DNA from: Gordonia jacobaea
GTDB lineage: Bacteria > Actinomycetota > Actinomycetes > Mycobacteriales > Mycobacteriaceae
DNA length: 64,000 bases
Reading direction: 5' to 3'
Assembly: GCF_001186365.1 (NCBI RefSeq)
Contig: NZ_LDTZ01000018.1
Location: 1 to 64,000 of the forward strand
Numbering within the stretch: position 1 is the stretch's first letter; each line of letters opens with the position of its first letter. Below the pieces are notes generated by a model. It was not told the origin of the DNA. It saw only the letters and a list, made by a program, of their open reading frames with translations, and did no database searches. Shown piece after piece: positions 44,812 through 53,764 of the stretch. The translations under genes and the position numbers were made by a program.

Positions 44812-45681
44812 ATGGCAGAGTTCTCCACAGTTGCAGTGCTCGGTGCGGGCGTCCTCGGTTCCCAGATCGCATTCCAGACCGCGTACAAGGGATTCGACGT
44901 CACGTCCTACGACATCAATCAGCAGGCGCTCGACGCCGCGTCGAAGCGATACGACGAACTCGTCGAGACCTACAAGCGTGAGGTTCCCGGCGCCGCCGAC
45001 GGCGCGGCGGAGGAAGCGCGCAAGCGCATCACCCTTACCGACGACCTCGCGAAAGCCGCTCAGGCCCAACTGATCATCGAAGCGGTGCCCGAAGTCCTCG
45101 AGCTCAAGCAGGACACCTACCGCAAGCTCAACGAACTGGCGCCGAAGGACACGATCTTCGCGACCAACTCGTCGTCGCTGCTACCGAGCGATCTCGAGTC
45201 GTCGACGGGTCGGCCCGACAAGTTCCTCGCGCTGCACTTCGCCAACCGGGTCTGGCAGTTCAACACCGCCGAGATCATGGGCACCAAGGACACCGACCCG
45301 GCGGTCTACGCCAAGGTGGTGAAGTTCGCCGACGAGATCGGCATGGTGCCCATTCAGATCCACAAGGAGAAGGCCGGGTACGTTCTCAATTCGCTGCTGA
45401 TCCCGTTCCTCAACGCGGCACTCGAACTCGCCGCGGGCGGCTACGCCGATCCCAAGGATGTCGACAACACCTGGCGCATCGCCACCGGATCGCCGCTGGG
45501 ACCGTTCCAGATCTACGACGTCGTCGGACTGATGACGCCGTACAACATCTTGATGAATGGCGATCAGGGCAACCGACACCTCGGCGCGTGGCTCAAACAG
45601 AACTACATCGACAAGGGCAAGCTCGGGATGGCCAGCGGCGAGGGGTTCTACACCTATCCCAAGCAGGAGCAACCCGCCTGA
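44812..45681 (+). CDS. 3-Hydroxyacyl-CoA dehydrogenase family protein
   Basis: 289 residues from ATG 44812, with AGGAGA eight bases upstream. The N-terminal Rossmann motif is VAVLGAGVLGSQIAFQTAYK. The substrate-binding Ser/Asn/His region has FATNSSSLLPSDLE and ALHFANRVWQ, giving the catalytic His-Glu pair. The C-terminal helical dimerisation domain includes AGYVLNSLLIPFLNAALELA and PLGPFQIYDVVGL. It oxidises a 3-hydroxyacyl-CoA or similar hydroxy acid with NAD. It is a single-domain form without a crotonase part. Confidence 0.88.
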   Translation: MAEFSTVAVLGAGVLGSQIAFQTAYKGFDVTSYDINQQALDAASKRYDELVETYKREVPGAADGAAEEARKRITLTDDLAKAAQAQLIIEAVPEVLELKQDTYRKLNELAPKDTIFATNSSSLLPSDLESSTGRPDKFLALHFANRVWQFNTAEIMGTKDTDPAVYAKVVKFADEIGMVPIQIHKEKAGYVLNSLLIPFLNAALELAAGGYADPKDVDNTWRIATGSPLGPFQIYDVVGLMTPYNILMNGDQGNRHLGAWLKQNYIDKGKLGMASGEGFYTYPKQEQPA

Positions 45682-45700
45682 GATCGATGACGGCCCGGCG

Positions 45701-46288
45701 CTACGGCTCGTCGATGTCACGACCCGACGCCAGGTCCGCACAATCGACGGTTTCGACGTGCGCGCGCAGATATGCCGCGGCGCCGACATCGCCGTTCATC
45801 GAATCCATGACGGCCACAAGGTGGTCGGCTCCGAGATAGACCGGATGCCCCGGGGCGCCCCGATACGTCGCGCGCACCACGGCATCGCGTCGACGCCCCG
45901 ACTGCCCGATGACGCGCGCAACCACCTCGCCGCCGACATCCGGCGTGTCAACAACATGTAAAACCACGCCGGCGACATTGTTCTTCTCAGTCGCCCACGT
46001 GAGTGCTGCGCGCACACTCGCCGACAGCCCATCGGCCCAGTCGCCGACGCGGATCGTCGCGGCACCGTCGGGGGCCTCCACGACCGCTGCGCCCATCGTC
46101 ACGGCCACGTCGTCGCACCCGCCAACGGTCAGCGCCGATACCGCGTTCGCCAGCCACTCCCCTTGCGCTGCAAGTATTTTCGGTTTGCCGTAACGACGCC
46201 CCGCGCCCGCGGCGAGCACAACACCGACCACCGGATCGCCGCCGAAAAACTCGGGACGGTCCGCCGCGTCGGGACGTGCGATGTTCAC
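45701..46288 (-). CDS. MobA/MocA-like nucleotidyltransferase
   Basis: 195 residues from GTG 46288; the frame continues to 46381 but there the text is poor. The signature is VVGVVLAAGAGRRYGKPKIL, the MobA/MocA-type nucleotide site. It continues with VGDWADGLSASVRAAL, VVLHVVDTPDVG (metal-binding Asp) and RGAPGHPVYLGADH. MocA cytidylates the molybdenum cofactor used by xanthine dehydrogenase. The nearby urate pathway and nucleobase permease make such a role plausible, but no dehydrogenase gene is in the window. Confidence 0.75.
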   Translation of the reverse strand: MNIARPDAADRPEFFGGDPVVGVVLAAGAGRRYGKPKILAAQGEWLANAVSALTVGGCDDVAVTMGAAVVEAPDGAATIRVGDWADGLSASVRAALTWATEKNNVAGVVLHVVDTPDVGGEVVARVIGQSGRRRDAVVRATYRGAPGHPVYLGADHLVAVMDSMNGDVGAAAYLRAHVETVDCADLASGRDIDEP

Positions 46289-46462
46289 GGGAGCCGATCG
46301 TAGTCGCGTGTCGGAGATCTCCGTTTTAACGTCGCGGAAACGTGCGCTTTCCGATGCGCGAGAAGTCGCGCGCGGGTCCACTATCTATCTGCTGACGCGC
46401 ATCCCTTCGCCGTCGGCGCCACATTCGTGTGCGCGGAACACCACCATCCGTTGGAGGCGATC

Positions 46463-48448
46463 ATGACAACCGAGGCGACGCCCGCGTCCCCGCCGGCGAA
46501 GAAGCGCAAGCGCGTGCACCCCGTCGATCAGGTGCCGCCACCCGGCAAACTCGTCGCGCTCGGTGCACAGCATGTCGTCGCGTTCTATGCGGGCGCGGTG
46601 CTCGTGCCGCTGCTGATCGCCCGCGCGATCAAACTCGACTCCGACGCACTGACGATGCTCATCACGGCCGACCTCTTCACCTGCGGAATCGCATCGCTGC
46701 TGCAGTCAGTCGGTATCTGGAAGATCGGCGTGCGTCTGCCGCTACTTCAGGGCATCACGTTCGCAACCCTCGCCCCGGTCATCCAGATCGCCAATCAACA
46801 CGGCGGCGGTCGTGTCGGACTACAGACCGTCTACGGCGCGGTGATCGCCGCCGGTGTGTTCACCTTCCTCATCGCACCGTTCTTCGCGAAACTGATCCGC
46901 TTCCTGCCACCGGTGGTGACCGGCACACTGATCACGATCATCGGCGTGTGCCTGATCCCGGTCGGTGCGGGTGACGCCGTGACCAACCCGGCGGAGCATC
47001 TGCACGACAACGCCAACTGGAAGTGGGTCTGCTACACGCTCGGCACCATTCTGCTGATCGTGCTGATGCAGCGCTTCTTCCGCGGTTTCATGGCCACGAT
47101 CGCTGTGCTCCTCGGTTTGGTCGTCGGCACCTTCGTCGCCTGGCTGTGCGGCGACGCCACGTTCAGTTCGGTCGGCGAGGCAGCATGGCTCGGCTTCACA
47201 CCGCCGTTCGCCTTCGGCGCACCGAGGTGGGATCTCGTCGCCATCGTGTCGATGATCGTCGTCCTGCTGGTGGTCGCCGTGGAATCGACCGGATCGATCT
47301 TCGCCACGGGCGAGATCGTCGGCAAGCGCATCAAGAAGGAGGACGTCGCGGCGGGCGTGCGCGCCGACGGCGTCGCCACCATCTTCGGCGGCATCTTCAA
47401 CTCGTTCCCGTACACGGCATTCTCCGAGAATGTCGGTCTGGTGCGCCTGACCGGAGTCAAGAGCCGCTGGGTTGTCGCATGTGCAGGCGTCATCATGATC
47501 ATCCTGGGCTGCCTACCCAAGCTCGCGAAGATCGTCGAGTCGATTCCCGCCCCGGTGCTCGGTGGCGCCGCGCTCATCATGTTCGCGACGGTGGCCATCG
47601 TGGGTATTCAGACGCTCACCTCGGTCGACTTCACCGATCACCGCAACCTCATCATCGCGGCGACCTCGTTGGCAGTTGCGCTCTACGTGCAGTTCTCGCA
47701 GTCGTCGAGCCCGACCACCGTGATCGAGAAGGGCGGCGCTCACGTCGATGTACCCGCCCTCCCCGGCGTCGACCAATCGATGCCCAACATGATCCTGCAG
47801 ATACCGTTCTCGACGGGTATCACCATGGGCGCTATCACCGCAATCCTGTTGAACCTCTTGTTCTTCCACATCGGACGACGCGGCCCGGCGGTCGCAGGCC
47901 GCGGTGCGATCACGCTCGACGCGGTCAACAAGATGAGCTTCGTCGAGTTCAACGAGACGTTCGGCGGCCTCGTGCAGAACGTCGACTGGGTGGTCGAACG
48001 CGCTTACGAGCAGCGTCCGTTCGAGGACGTGCACGATCTGCGCAGCGCCTTCCAAGAAGCCATGTTGACCGGTAGCGACGAGGAACAACTCCAGCTCATT
48101 CAGGCCTTCCCCGACCTCGGAGCCGAAGACGAAACCGGAGAGTTGACCGCGGTCGATCACAAGGGGTTGTCACACCTGGAGGAGACCGAGCACGAGAACG
48201 TCGTCGACCTCGCGAAAGCCTACAAGGAACACTTCGGGTTCCCGCTCGTCATCGACGCGCAGGAGGCCGAGCGTTACGACCGCGTGCTGCGCAACGGCTG
48301 GGCACGCATGGACAACTCCGAGACGTCGGAGAAGTCGTTCGCGCTCATCGAGATCGCGAAGATCGCCAACCACCGCTTCGACGATCTGGTGGCCGACGCC
48401 AACCCGCTGACGTCGGCTCGGTTCAGCCGTCAACCGGAACTCTCGTAG
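46463..48448 (+). CDS. Nucleobase:cation symporter-2 (purine/urate permease) fused to a degenerate OHCU-decarboxylase-like domain
   Basis: 661 residues from ATG 46463, with GGAGG upstream. Residues about 35-480 hold 12-14 membrane helices of the NCS2 family: LVALGAQHVVAFYAGAVLVP, VVAVESTGSIFATGE, and NSFPYTAFSENVGLV with the NCS2 motif Q/ENxGxxxxT-like. Residues about 490-650 form a cytosolic UraD-like domain (FVEFNETFGGLVQNVDWVVE, YKEHFGFPLVIDA, AKIANHRFDDLV). In UraD the catalytic His lies in HPDL/HPRIG, but here Phe549 replaces it (IQAFPDLGAED). The permease likely imports urate or xanthine. A complete UraD gene follows 9 bp later. Confidence 0.87.
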   Translation: MTTEATPASPPAKKRKRVHPVDQVPPPGKLVALGAQHVVAFYAGAVLVPLLIARAIKLDSDALTMLITADLFTCGIASLLQSVGIWKIGVRLPLLQGITFATLAPVIQIANQHGGGRVGLQTVYGAVIAAGVFTFLIAPFFAKLIRFLPPVVTGTLITIIGVCLIPVGAGDAVTNPAEHLHDNANWKWVCYTLGTILLIVLMQRFFRGFMATIAVLLGLVVGTFVAWLCGDATFSSVGEAAWLGFTPPFAFGAPRWDLVAIVSMIVVLLVVAVESTGSIFATGEIVGKRIKKEDVAAGVRADGVATIFGGIFNSFPYTAFSENVGLVRLTGVKSRWVVACAGVIMIILGCLPKLAKIVESIPAPVLGGAALIMFATVAIVGIQTLTSVDFTDHRNLIIAATSLAVALYVQFSQSSSPTTVIEKGGAHVDVPALPGVDQSMPNMILQIPFSTGITMGAITAILLNLLFFHIGRRGPAVAGRGAITLDAVNKMSFVEFNETFGGLVQNVDWVVERAYEQRPFEDVHDLRSAFQEAMLTGSDEEQLQLIQAFPDLGAEDETGELTAVDHKGLSHLEETEHENVVDLAKAYKEHFGFPLVIDAQEAERYDRVLRNGWARMDNSETSEKSFALIEIAKIANHRFDDLVADANPLTSARFSRQPELS

Positions 48449-48451
48449 GCT
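48446..48451 (+). promoter_or_regulatory. -10-like TAGGCT overlapping the permease stop, before uraD
   Basis: TAGGCT includes the TAG stop codon of the permease and ends 6 nt before GTG 48458. It could drive a leaderless uraD transcript. Confidence 0.35.
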
Positions 48452-48457
48452 GACCGC

Positions 48458-48979
48458 GTGCGACGAGTCGATTGGCGTGGCCTCCCGAGCTTCAACGAGC
48501 TGTCCGAACTGCGTGCGATCAGCACACTGTACGAATGCTGTAGCTCGTCGATCTGGGCGTTACGTGTGGCCAAGGCGCGGCCCTTCGTCGACGACGAAGC
48601 GCTCCTCGAGTACGCCGATCTGATTCTCGCCGAACTGACCGAGTCCGACCTCGACGAGGCGCTGTCCGGGCATCCCCGCATCGGAGACCGCCCCGACAAC
48701 GCCTCGTCGAGCAGAGAGCAGTCCGGGGTCACCGGCGCCGACCCCGAGGTACTCGCAGAGCTCAAACAGCTCAACAAGGAGTACGACGAGAAGTTCGGAC
48801 ACGTCTACCTCGTGTTCGCCAACGGACGTCCCGCAGAAGAACTGCTCGCGATCCTCAAGGAGCGCATCCGCAACGACGCGCCGACCGAACGACGTGTCAT
48901 GCGCATGGAGCTCGCGAAGATCAATCGCAGTCGGCTGCAACGGATGTTGACTCCCGCCATCGAGTTCGTCGACGACTAG
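48458..48979 (+). CDS. uraD: 2-Oxo-4-hydroxy-4-carboxy-5-ureidoimidazoline (OHCU) decarboxylase
   Basis: 173 residues from GTG 48458. The all-helical UraD fold has PSFNELSELRAISTLYECC, ARPFVDDEALLEYADLIL, the catalytic His72 in SGHPRIGDRP, and KQLNKEYDEKFGHVYLVFA. The catalytic His is intact, unlike in the fused domain upstream. It converts OHCU to S-allantoin, the last step of urate breakdown after UraH. It is flanked by the permease and uraH. Confidence 0.9.
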   Translation: MRRVDWRGLPSFNELSELRAISTLYECCSSSIWALRVAKARPFVDDEALLEYADLILAELTESDLDEALSGHPRIGDRPDNASSSREQSGVTGADPEVLAELKQLNKEYDEKFGHVYLVFANGRPAEELLAILKERIRNDAPTERRVMRMELAKINRSRLQRMLTPAIEFVDD

Positions 48980-48982
48980 GCT
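48977..48982 (+). promoter_or_regulatory. -10-like TAGGCT overlapping the uraD stop, before uraH
   Basis: TAGGCT includes the uraD TAG stop and ends 7 nt before ATG 48990. It has the same arrangement as the box before uraD. Confidence 0.35.
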
Positions 48983-48989
48983 GACCCCT

Positions 48990-49316
48990 ATGACCGGTCT
49001 GTCCACCCACGTACTCGACGCCACCAGTGGTGCGCCCGCCGTCGGAATGTCGATCACACTGCGAGATGTCGACGGCGAGCGCCTCGCGTCGGGAACCACC
49101 GACAGCGACGGCCGCATCTCACAGGTCAACGTCGACCCGCTCGCCCCGGGCACCTACCACCTCGTGTTCGCGACGGCGGATTGGTTCGGCGCCAACGGAA
49201 TTGTCGGCTTCTACCCGCAGATCGACATCTGCTTCACCGTCGACGACCCCAACCGGCACTATCACGTACCGGTGCTGCTGAGTCCCTACTCGTATTCGAC
49301 GTACCGCGGGAGCTGA
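48990..49316 (+). CDS. uraH: 5-Hydroxyisourate hydrolase (transthyretin-like)
   Basis: 108 residues, a normal HIUase length. Beginning LSTHVLDATSGAPA, with His6 as the first active-site His. The middle is RHYHVPVLLSPYSYSTYRGS, with the closing YRGS tetrapeptide that is diagnostic of functional HIU hydrolases. It hydrolyses 5-hydroxyisourate to OHCU for UraD. No urate oxidase gene is seen in the window. Confidence 0.94.
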   Translation: MTGLSTHVLDATSGAPAVGMSITLRDVDGERLASGTTDSDGRISQVNVDPLAPGTYHLVFATADWFGANGIVGFYPQIDICFTVDDPNRHYHVPVLLSPYSYSTYRGS

Positions 49317-49319
49317 CGC

Positions 49320-50183
49320 TCACGCGTCCCGGGTGACCGGAGTGTAGGGCGAGATGTCGTATGCGGTCTGAACCAGCTCGGCACGCTTGCCGTCGTTGAG
49401 CGTCCGGTCCCACTGCGCCGAGACCTGTGACTTGATGTCGTCAACGGTGTGGGCGGGCAGCACGTGTCGGTAGTCGGTGTCGGCACCGGTGAGCACGTCG
49501 AGGGTGACCTCGATGACTTCCTCCGGGTCGAACTGCTCATGCGGGAACGAGAGCTTCTCGTAATCGAAGAGCCGGGTTGACGGATCGTCTTCCCACGACT
49601 TCCACGCCTCGAACATCGTGTCGTTGAAGCCGGTCAGGAATGGGCCGGGGTTGATCGTCGCCACCGTGATCCCGTACTCGCTGAGCTCTTGATCGAGCGC
49701 GTCGGCAAACGCTTCGACCGCGTGCTTCGACCCGGCGTAGGCACCGGTGAACGGGTCGACGGTGAGGCCGGCCACCGACGACATGAACACGATCTTGCCC
49801 CCGCCCTTGGCGACCATGGCCTTCGCGATCGGCTGGGTCAGCAGAATCGGTCCGAAGACGTTGACCTCGAACTGCCTCCGGATATTCGCGGCGGGAATGT
49901 CCACCGACGACCCGCCCTCGGAGATTCCCGCGTTGTTCAGCAGTACGTCGACGTCCCACTGGGCCGCTTTGTCGCGATCTCCTTCGTCGGTGACATCGAG
50001 CTTCTCCACGCGCAGGTCGACGCCGCGTTCCTTCGCCTCGGCGCGCAGGACATTGACCTGCGCGATGATCTCGACGCCTGCGATGACGTCGTGGCCCTGC
50101 TCCGCGAGGCGCAGTGCGACCTCCTTGCCGAAGCCGCTGCCTGCACCGGTGATGAGATACGTGGTGTTCGTTTGATCAGTCAC
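49320..50183 (-). CDS. SDR-family oxidoreductase
   Basis: 287 residues. Classical SDR: glycine motif LITGAGSGFGKEVALRL, NNAG in LLNNAGISEGG, catalytic Ser in VFMSSVAGL and Tyr-x-x-x-Lys in AYAGSKHAVEA. A C-terminal extension of about 70 residues (after the NPGPFLTGF loop) is longer than in the shortest SDRs. Coenzyme is probably NADP, with substrate unknown. It converges on uraH with 3 bp between stops and is divergent from the metE riboswitch. Confidence 0.9.
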   Translation of the reverse strand: MTDQTNTTYLITGAGSGFGKEVALRLAEQGHDVIAGVEIIAQVNVLRAEAKERGVDLRVEKLDVTDEGDRDKAAQWDVDVLLNNAGISEGGSSVDIPAANIRRQFEVNVFGPILLTQPIAKAMVAKGGGKIVFMSSVAGLTVDPFTGAYAGSKHAVEAFADALDQELSEYGITVATINPGPFLTGFNDTMFEAWKSWEDDPSTRLFDYEKLSFPHEQFDPEEVIEVTLDVLTGADTDYRHVLPAHTVDDIKSQVSAQWDRTLNDGKRAELVQTAYDISPYTPVTRDA

Positions 50184-50274
50184 CTATCTGGTTCGGAACC
50201 GTTGGGTTCGCGGATTCATGGCGATGGTCGTCTACTAGGTCACAACGGTGAGGCTGACGACAAAAAGGCTGCGC

Positions 50275-50280
50275 TATGCT
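50275..50280 (+). promoter_or_regulatory. -10 box TATGCT upstream of the cobalamin riboswitch
   Basis: TATGCT with a TGACGA-like -35 about 15 bp upstream. Transcription would start near 50287, just before the aptamer. Confidence 0.45.
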
Positions 50281-50334
50281 GCAACGGCAGCTGGTTCGCC
50301 CGCCGGGAATTGTGATGGAGCCCCTCCGTCCCGC

Positions 50335-50530
50335 GCGCGGCGTCGAATCCGGCCACCGTAATCGGCGGTCGGGTGAGAGGGAATCCGGTGAGAATCCGGA
50401 ACTGTCCCGCAGCGGTATGTCGGAACGACCGCCGTCACCAAGCACTGGGCACGAGCCCGGGAAGCGACGGCCACTAGGAATCTCACCTCGTGTGAGCCCG
50501 CCGACGAGTCCGAAGACCTGCCTCCTGTAC
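50335..50530 (+). promoter_or_regulatory. Cobalamin (AdoCbl/B12) riboswitch upstream of metE
   Basis: The conserved core is readable: gagagggaatccggtgagaa at 50375, then ccggaactgtcccgcagcgg, and the 3' B12 box gagtccgaagacctgcc at about 50506-50522. Boundaries are approximate. The gene controlled is B12-independent methionine synthase, which B12 is expected to switch off because the B12-dependent enzyme MetH can then be used. It fills the 500-bp gap between the divergent SDR and metE. Confidence 0.92.
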
Positions 50531-50549
50531 CGGTCGCGCCGCGACCGGT
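50529..50549 (+). promoter_or_regulatory. Perfect 10-bp inverted repeat directly after the B12 box
   Basis: ACCGGTCGCG and CGCGACCGGT separated by one base. As RNA it gives a stem of about 8-9 pairs. No T-tract follows, so it is more likely an expression-platform helix than a simple terminator. Confidence 0.55.
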
Positions 50550-50681
50550 GGCTCGCCGCCTCGTGGACCGGGCGCAGGTCGATCAGCGTGTCGTGGTGTC
50601 TTCTGCACACCACCCGGGGCTTGTCGACTCTCCCTGCATGGCGGTGAACCGTCCACGTCGAATGCAGGAGTTCACGAACTC

Positions 50682-53006
50682 ATGTCCATCAATTCAGCAG
50701 ACACCACTGTCTCCACGACGGCGTCCGATCAGGTTGGCAGGCCGTTCACCGCCACCGTGCCCGGCACTCCGCGGATCGGCCCGCGCCGCGAACTCAAGCG
50801 GGCCATCGAAGGCTACTGGGCGGGCCGCGTCAGCGCCGCCGAGCTCGAGCAGACCGCAGCCGGACTGCGCCGCGACACCGTAGAACAGTTGGCCGCAGCC
50901 GGTTTCGACTCGATCCCGGTCAACACCTTCTCGTACTACGACCAGGTACTCGACACCGCGGTCCTCCTCGGTGCACTCCCCCGCCGGTTCGACGGCATCG
51001 CCGATCCACTCGACCGATACTTCGCCGCGGCACGTGGCACCGCGGACATCGCTCCACTGGAGATGACCAAGTGGTTCGACACCAACTACCACTATCTGGT
51101 CCCCGAAATCGGCGGCGACACCACGTTCGGACTGCACCCCGACAAGGTTCTCGGCGAGATCGCCGAAGCCCGGGCGCGCGGCGTCGACGCCCGACCCGTC
51201 ATCATCGGGCCGATCACCTTCCTGGCACTCGCCAAGGCCGTCGACGGCGCGCCCGCGCCACTGACGAGGATTGACGATCTGCTCGGTGTGTATGAGCAGC
51301 TATTCGCACAGCTCGCGCAGGCCGGAGTCGCGTGGGTCCAGATCGACGAGCCGGTTCTCGTCACCGACTATGCCGAAGACCTTCCCGCACTGGCCAATTC
51401 GGTGTACTTGAGGCTCGGTGCCGTCACCGAGCGTCCTGCGCTCTTCGTCAACACCTACTTCGGTGACCCCGGTGCGTCTCTCGCCGCCCTGGCGCGTACA
51501 CCGGTCGAAGCCATCGGCGTCGACCTTGTCGAGGGCTCGGTCGACTCGGTCGTCGTGGTCCCAGAACTCGCCGACAAGCTGCTGGTCGCAGGCGTCGTCG
51601 ACGGTCGCAACATCTGGCGCACCGACCTCGACAAGGCGCTCGCCACCCTCGGCACCTTGTTGGGATCGGCACGCGCGCTTGCTGTTTCGACGTCATGCTC
51701 GACGCTGCACGTGCCCTACACGCTCGACGCCGAGGACGAACTCGACGACAACCTGCGAGGCTGGCTGGCATTCGCCGCGCAGAAGTATGACGAGGTCGGG
51801 GTTCTCGCCCGCGCACTGCGCAACGGTCGGGAGTCGGAGCGGGAGGCCTTCGAGGCGTCCGCCGCGGCGCTGGCCACCCGCACAAGCGATCCGCGGCCGC
51901 ATGTCCCGGCGGTGCGTGCTCGCCTGGCGGCCGTCACAGACACCGACATCACGCGGATGCCTGCTGCAGAGCGCATCGCGGCACAGAATTCACAGCTCGG
52001 ACTTCCTCCGCTGCCGACCACCACGATCGGCTCCTACCCGCAGACCTCGGCGATCCGACTTGCTCGTGCCGCGCTGCGTTCGGGCGAGATCGACGAGTCG
52101 GAGTACGAGCGACGGATGCGCGCCGAGATCGCCGATGTGGTTGCGCTGCAGGAGAAACTCGGACTCGACGTACTGGTTCACGGCGAGCCCGAGCGCAACG
52201 ACATGGTCCAGTACTTCGCCGAACAACTCGACGGCTTCTTCGCCACCGCCAACGGGTGGGTCCAGTCGTACGGAACCCGGTGCGTCCGGCCGCCGATCCT
52301 CTACGGCGACGTCGTCCGCACGCAGCCGATGACCGTCGACTGGATCACCTTCGCGCAGTCGCTGACCAACAAGCCGGTCAAGGGAATGCTGACCGGTCCG
52401 GTCACGATCCTCGCCTGGTCGTTCGTCCGTGACGACCAGCCGCTCTCGGAGTCGGCCGATCAGATCGCGTTGGCTATCCGCGACGAGACCGTCGACCTCG
52501 AGAAGGCCGGAATCACCATCATCCAGGTCGACGAGCCCGCACTGCGTGAGCTCCTTCCGTTGCGAGATGCGGACAAGCAGCGCTACCTCGACTGGGCGGT
52601 GCGCGCGTTCCGCTTATCCACCTCGGGTGTCGCCGACTCGTCGCAGATCCACACCCACCTCTGCTACTCGGAGTTCGGTGAGGTCATCGGCGCGATCGCC
52701 GACCTCGACGCCGACGTCACGTCGATCGAGGCGGCCCGCTCTGCGATGGAGATCCTCGACGATCTCAACGCCGTCGGATTCTCGAACGGCGTCGGCCCCG
52801 GCGTCTACGACATCCACTCGCCACGGGTACCGGGCACGGCGGAGATCGAACGGTCACTGCGCGCAGCGTTGAAGGCGGTTGGCCCGCAACGACTCTGGGT
52901 CAACCCCGACTGCGGACTCAAGACCCGCACACCCGGCGAGGTGATCGCGTCGCTGACCAACCTGGTCACCGCCGCGACGACTGTGCGGGCTGACGTCGAG
53001 GTCTGA
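50682..53006 (+). CDS. metE: 5-Methyltetrahydropteroyltriglutamate-homocysteine methyltransferase (B12-independent methionine synthase)
   Basis: 774 residues, normal for MetE. The N-terminal barrel opens [20 protein letters not shown], with [11 protein letters not shown] and PVTFLALAK-like text. The C-terminal barrel has [34 protein letters not shown], and the zinc ligands His and Cys in [11 protein letters not shown] and the Cys in [10 protein letters not shown]. It makes methionine from homocysteine using methyl-tetrahydrofolate. Its leader contains the cobalamin riboswitch and a hairpin, so it is repressed when B12 is available. GAG-rich bases upstream of ATG serve as ribosome-binding site. 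Confidence 0.96.
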   Translation: MSINSADTTVSTTASDQVGRPFTATVPGTPRIGPRRELKRAIEGYWAGRVSAAELEQTAAGLRRDTVEQLAAAGFDSIPVNTFSYYDQVLDTAVLLGALPRRFDGIADPLDRYFAAARGTADIAPLEMTKWFDTNYHYLVPEIGGDTTFGLHPDKVLGEIAEARARGVDARPVIIGPITFLALAKAVDGAPAPLTRIDDLLGVYEQLFAQLAQAGVAWVQIDEPVLVTDYAEDLPALANSVYLRLGAVTERPALFVNTYFGDPGASLAALARTPVEAIGVDLVEGSVDSVVVVPELADKLLVAGVVDGRNIWRTDLDKALATLGTLLGSARALAVSTSCSTLHVPYTLDAEDELDDNLRGWLAFAAQKYDEVGVLARALRNGRESEREAFEASAAALATRTSDPRPHVPAVRARLAAVTDTDITRMPAAERIAAQNSQLGLPPLPTTTIGSYPQTSAIRLARAALRSGEIDESEYERRMRAEIADVVALQEKLGLDVLVHGEPERNDMVQYFAEQLDGFFATANGWVQSYGTRCVRPPILYGDVVRTQPMTVDWITFAQSLTNKPVKGMLTGPVTILAWSFVRDDQPLSESADQIALAIRDETVDLEKAGITIIQVDEPALRELLPLRDADKQRYLDWAVRAFRLSTSGVADSSQIHTHLCYSEFGEVIGAIADLDADVTSIEAARSAMEILDDLNAVGFSNGVGPGVYDIHSPRVPGTAEIERSLRAALKAVGPQRLWVNPDCGLKTRTPGEVIASLTNLVTAATTVRADVEV

Positions 53007-53064
53007 TACTGGCCGGGAGTCGACGGGATGAGTCCATCTCGTCGATTCCCTGTCGATCGTCTCG

Positions 53065-53070
53065 TATCGT
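53065..53070 (+). promoter_or_regulatory. -10 box TATCGT for the P-loop kinase gene (leaderless type)
   Basis: TATCGT ends 7 nt before ATG 53078. Confidence 0.45.
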
Positions 53071-53077
53071 TTCAGTC

Positions 53078-53710
53078 ATGATCATCGACGCGCTGGTCGG
53101 AGAGATCATCGACCTCGCGAACACCCGCTCCCGCGTGGTCGTCGGATTCACCGGCCCACCGGGAGCGGGTAAGACGACGGTCGCGCGTCGGGCGACACTC
53201 GAACTCGCCGACCGCCTCGGCGACGCTCACATCGGGTACCTCCCCATGGATGGCTTCCATCTCGCGACGCCGATGTTGCACCTACTCCACCGAACCGAAC
53301 GGCGCGGGGCCCAGGACACCTTCGACGTCGACGGATTCGTTTCGACACTCCGCAGGGCCGCCACGCCGGACACCGAGGTCTACGCACCAGATTTCGACCA
53401 CAACCTCGGCGAACCGATCGCAGCAGCCGCCCTGATCCCCGCACCGGCGAGAATCGTTGTGGTCGAGGGCAACTACCTCGGATTCGACGGCGCGTGGGCC
53501 CCTGTCCGTCGACTCATCGACCGCATGTGGTTCGTCGACCTACCCGACGCCATCCGACATGAACGCCTCCTGGCCCGGCACGTGGCCACCGGGCGGACCG
53601 TCGACGATGCTCTCGAGTGGATCAGGCGCGTCGACGACCCGAACGCCGCGCAGATCAGGGCGACCCGGGCACACTCCGACGCCGAGCTCGACGCCACCAC
53701 GATCGACTGA
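53078..53710 (+). CDS. Nucleoside/nucleotide kinase-family P-loop protein (uridine kinase-like)
   Basis: 210 residues. Walker A is VGFTGPPGAGKTTVARRA. The phosphate-acceptor region is YLPMDGFHLATPML, typical of the uridine-kinase/phosphoribulokinase/FrcK (YggC-like) group. VVVEGNYLGFDGAWAPV and RRLIDRMWFVDLP follow, with the lid region RHERLLARHVATGR. The exact sugar or nucleoside substrate is not determined. It converges on pyc. Confidence 0.85.
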   Translation: MIIDALVGEIIDLANTRSRVVVGFTGPPGAGKTTVARRATLELADRLGDAHIGYLPMDGFHLATPMLHLLHRTERRGAQDTFDVDGFVSTLRRAATPDTEVYAPDFDHNLGEPIAAAALIPAPARIVVVEGNYLGFDGAWAPVRRLIDRMWFVDLPDAIRHERLLARHVATGRTVDDALEWIRRVDDPNAAQIRATRAHSDAELDATTID

Positions 53711-53764
53711 CCGCCGGGGCTCGAGCTGCACGGCCGCGTGGGGCGCTGCCGAACCCGCGCGGCC
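53711..53764. terminator. Inverted repeat between convergent kinase and pyc genes
   Basis: GGCCGCG pairs with CGCGGCC across about 21 bases in the 54-bp gap. It could act as a terminator on both strands; there is no T-tract. Confidence 0.35.
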
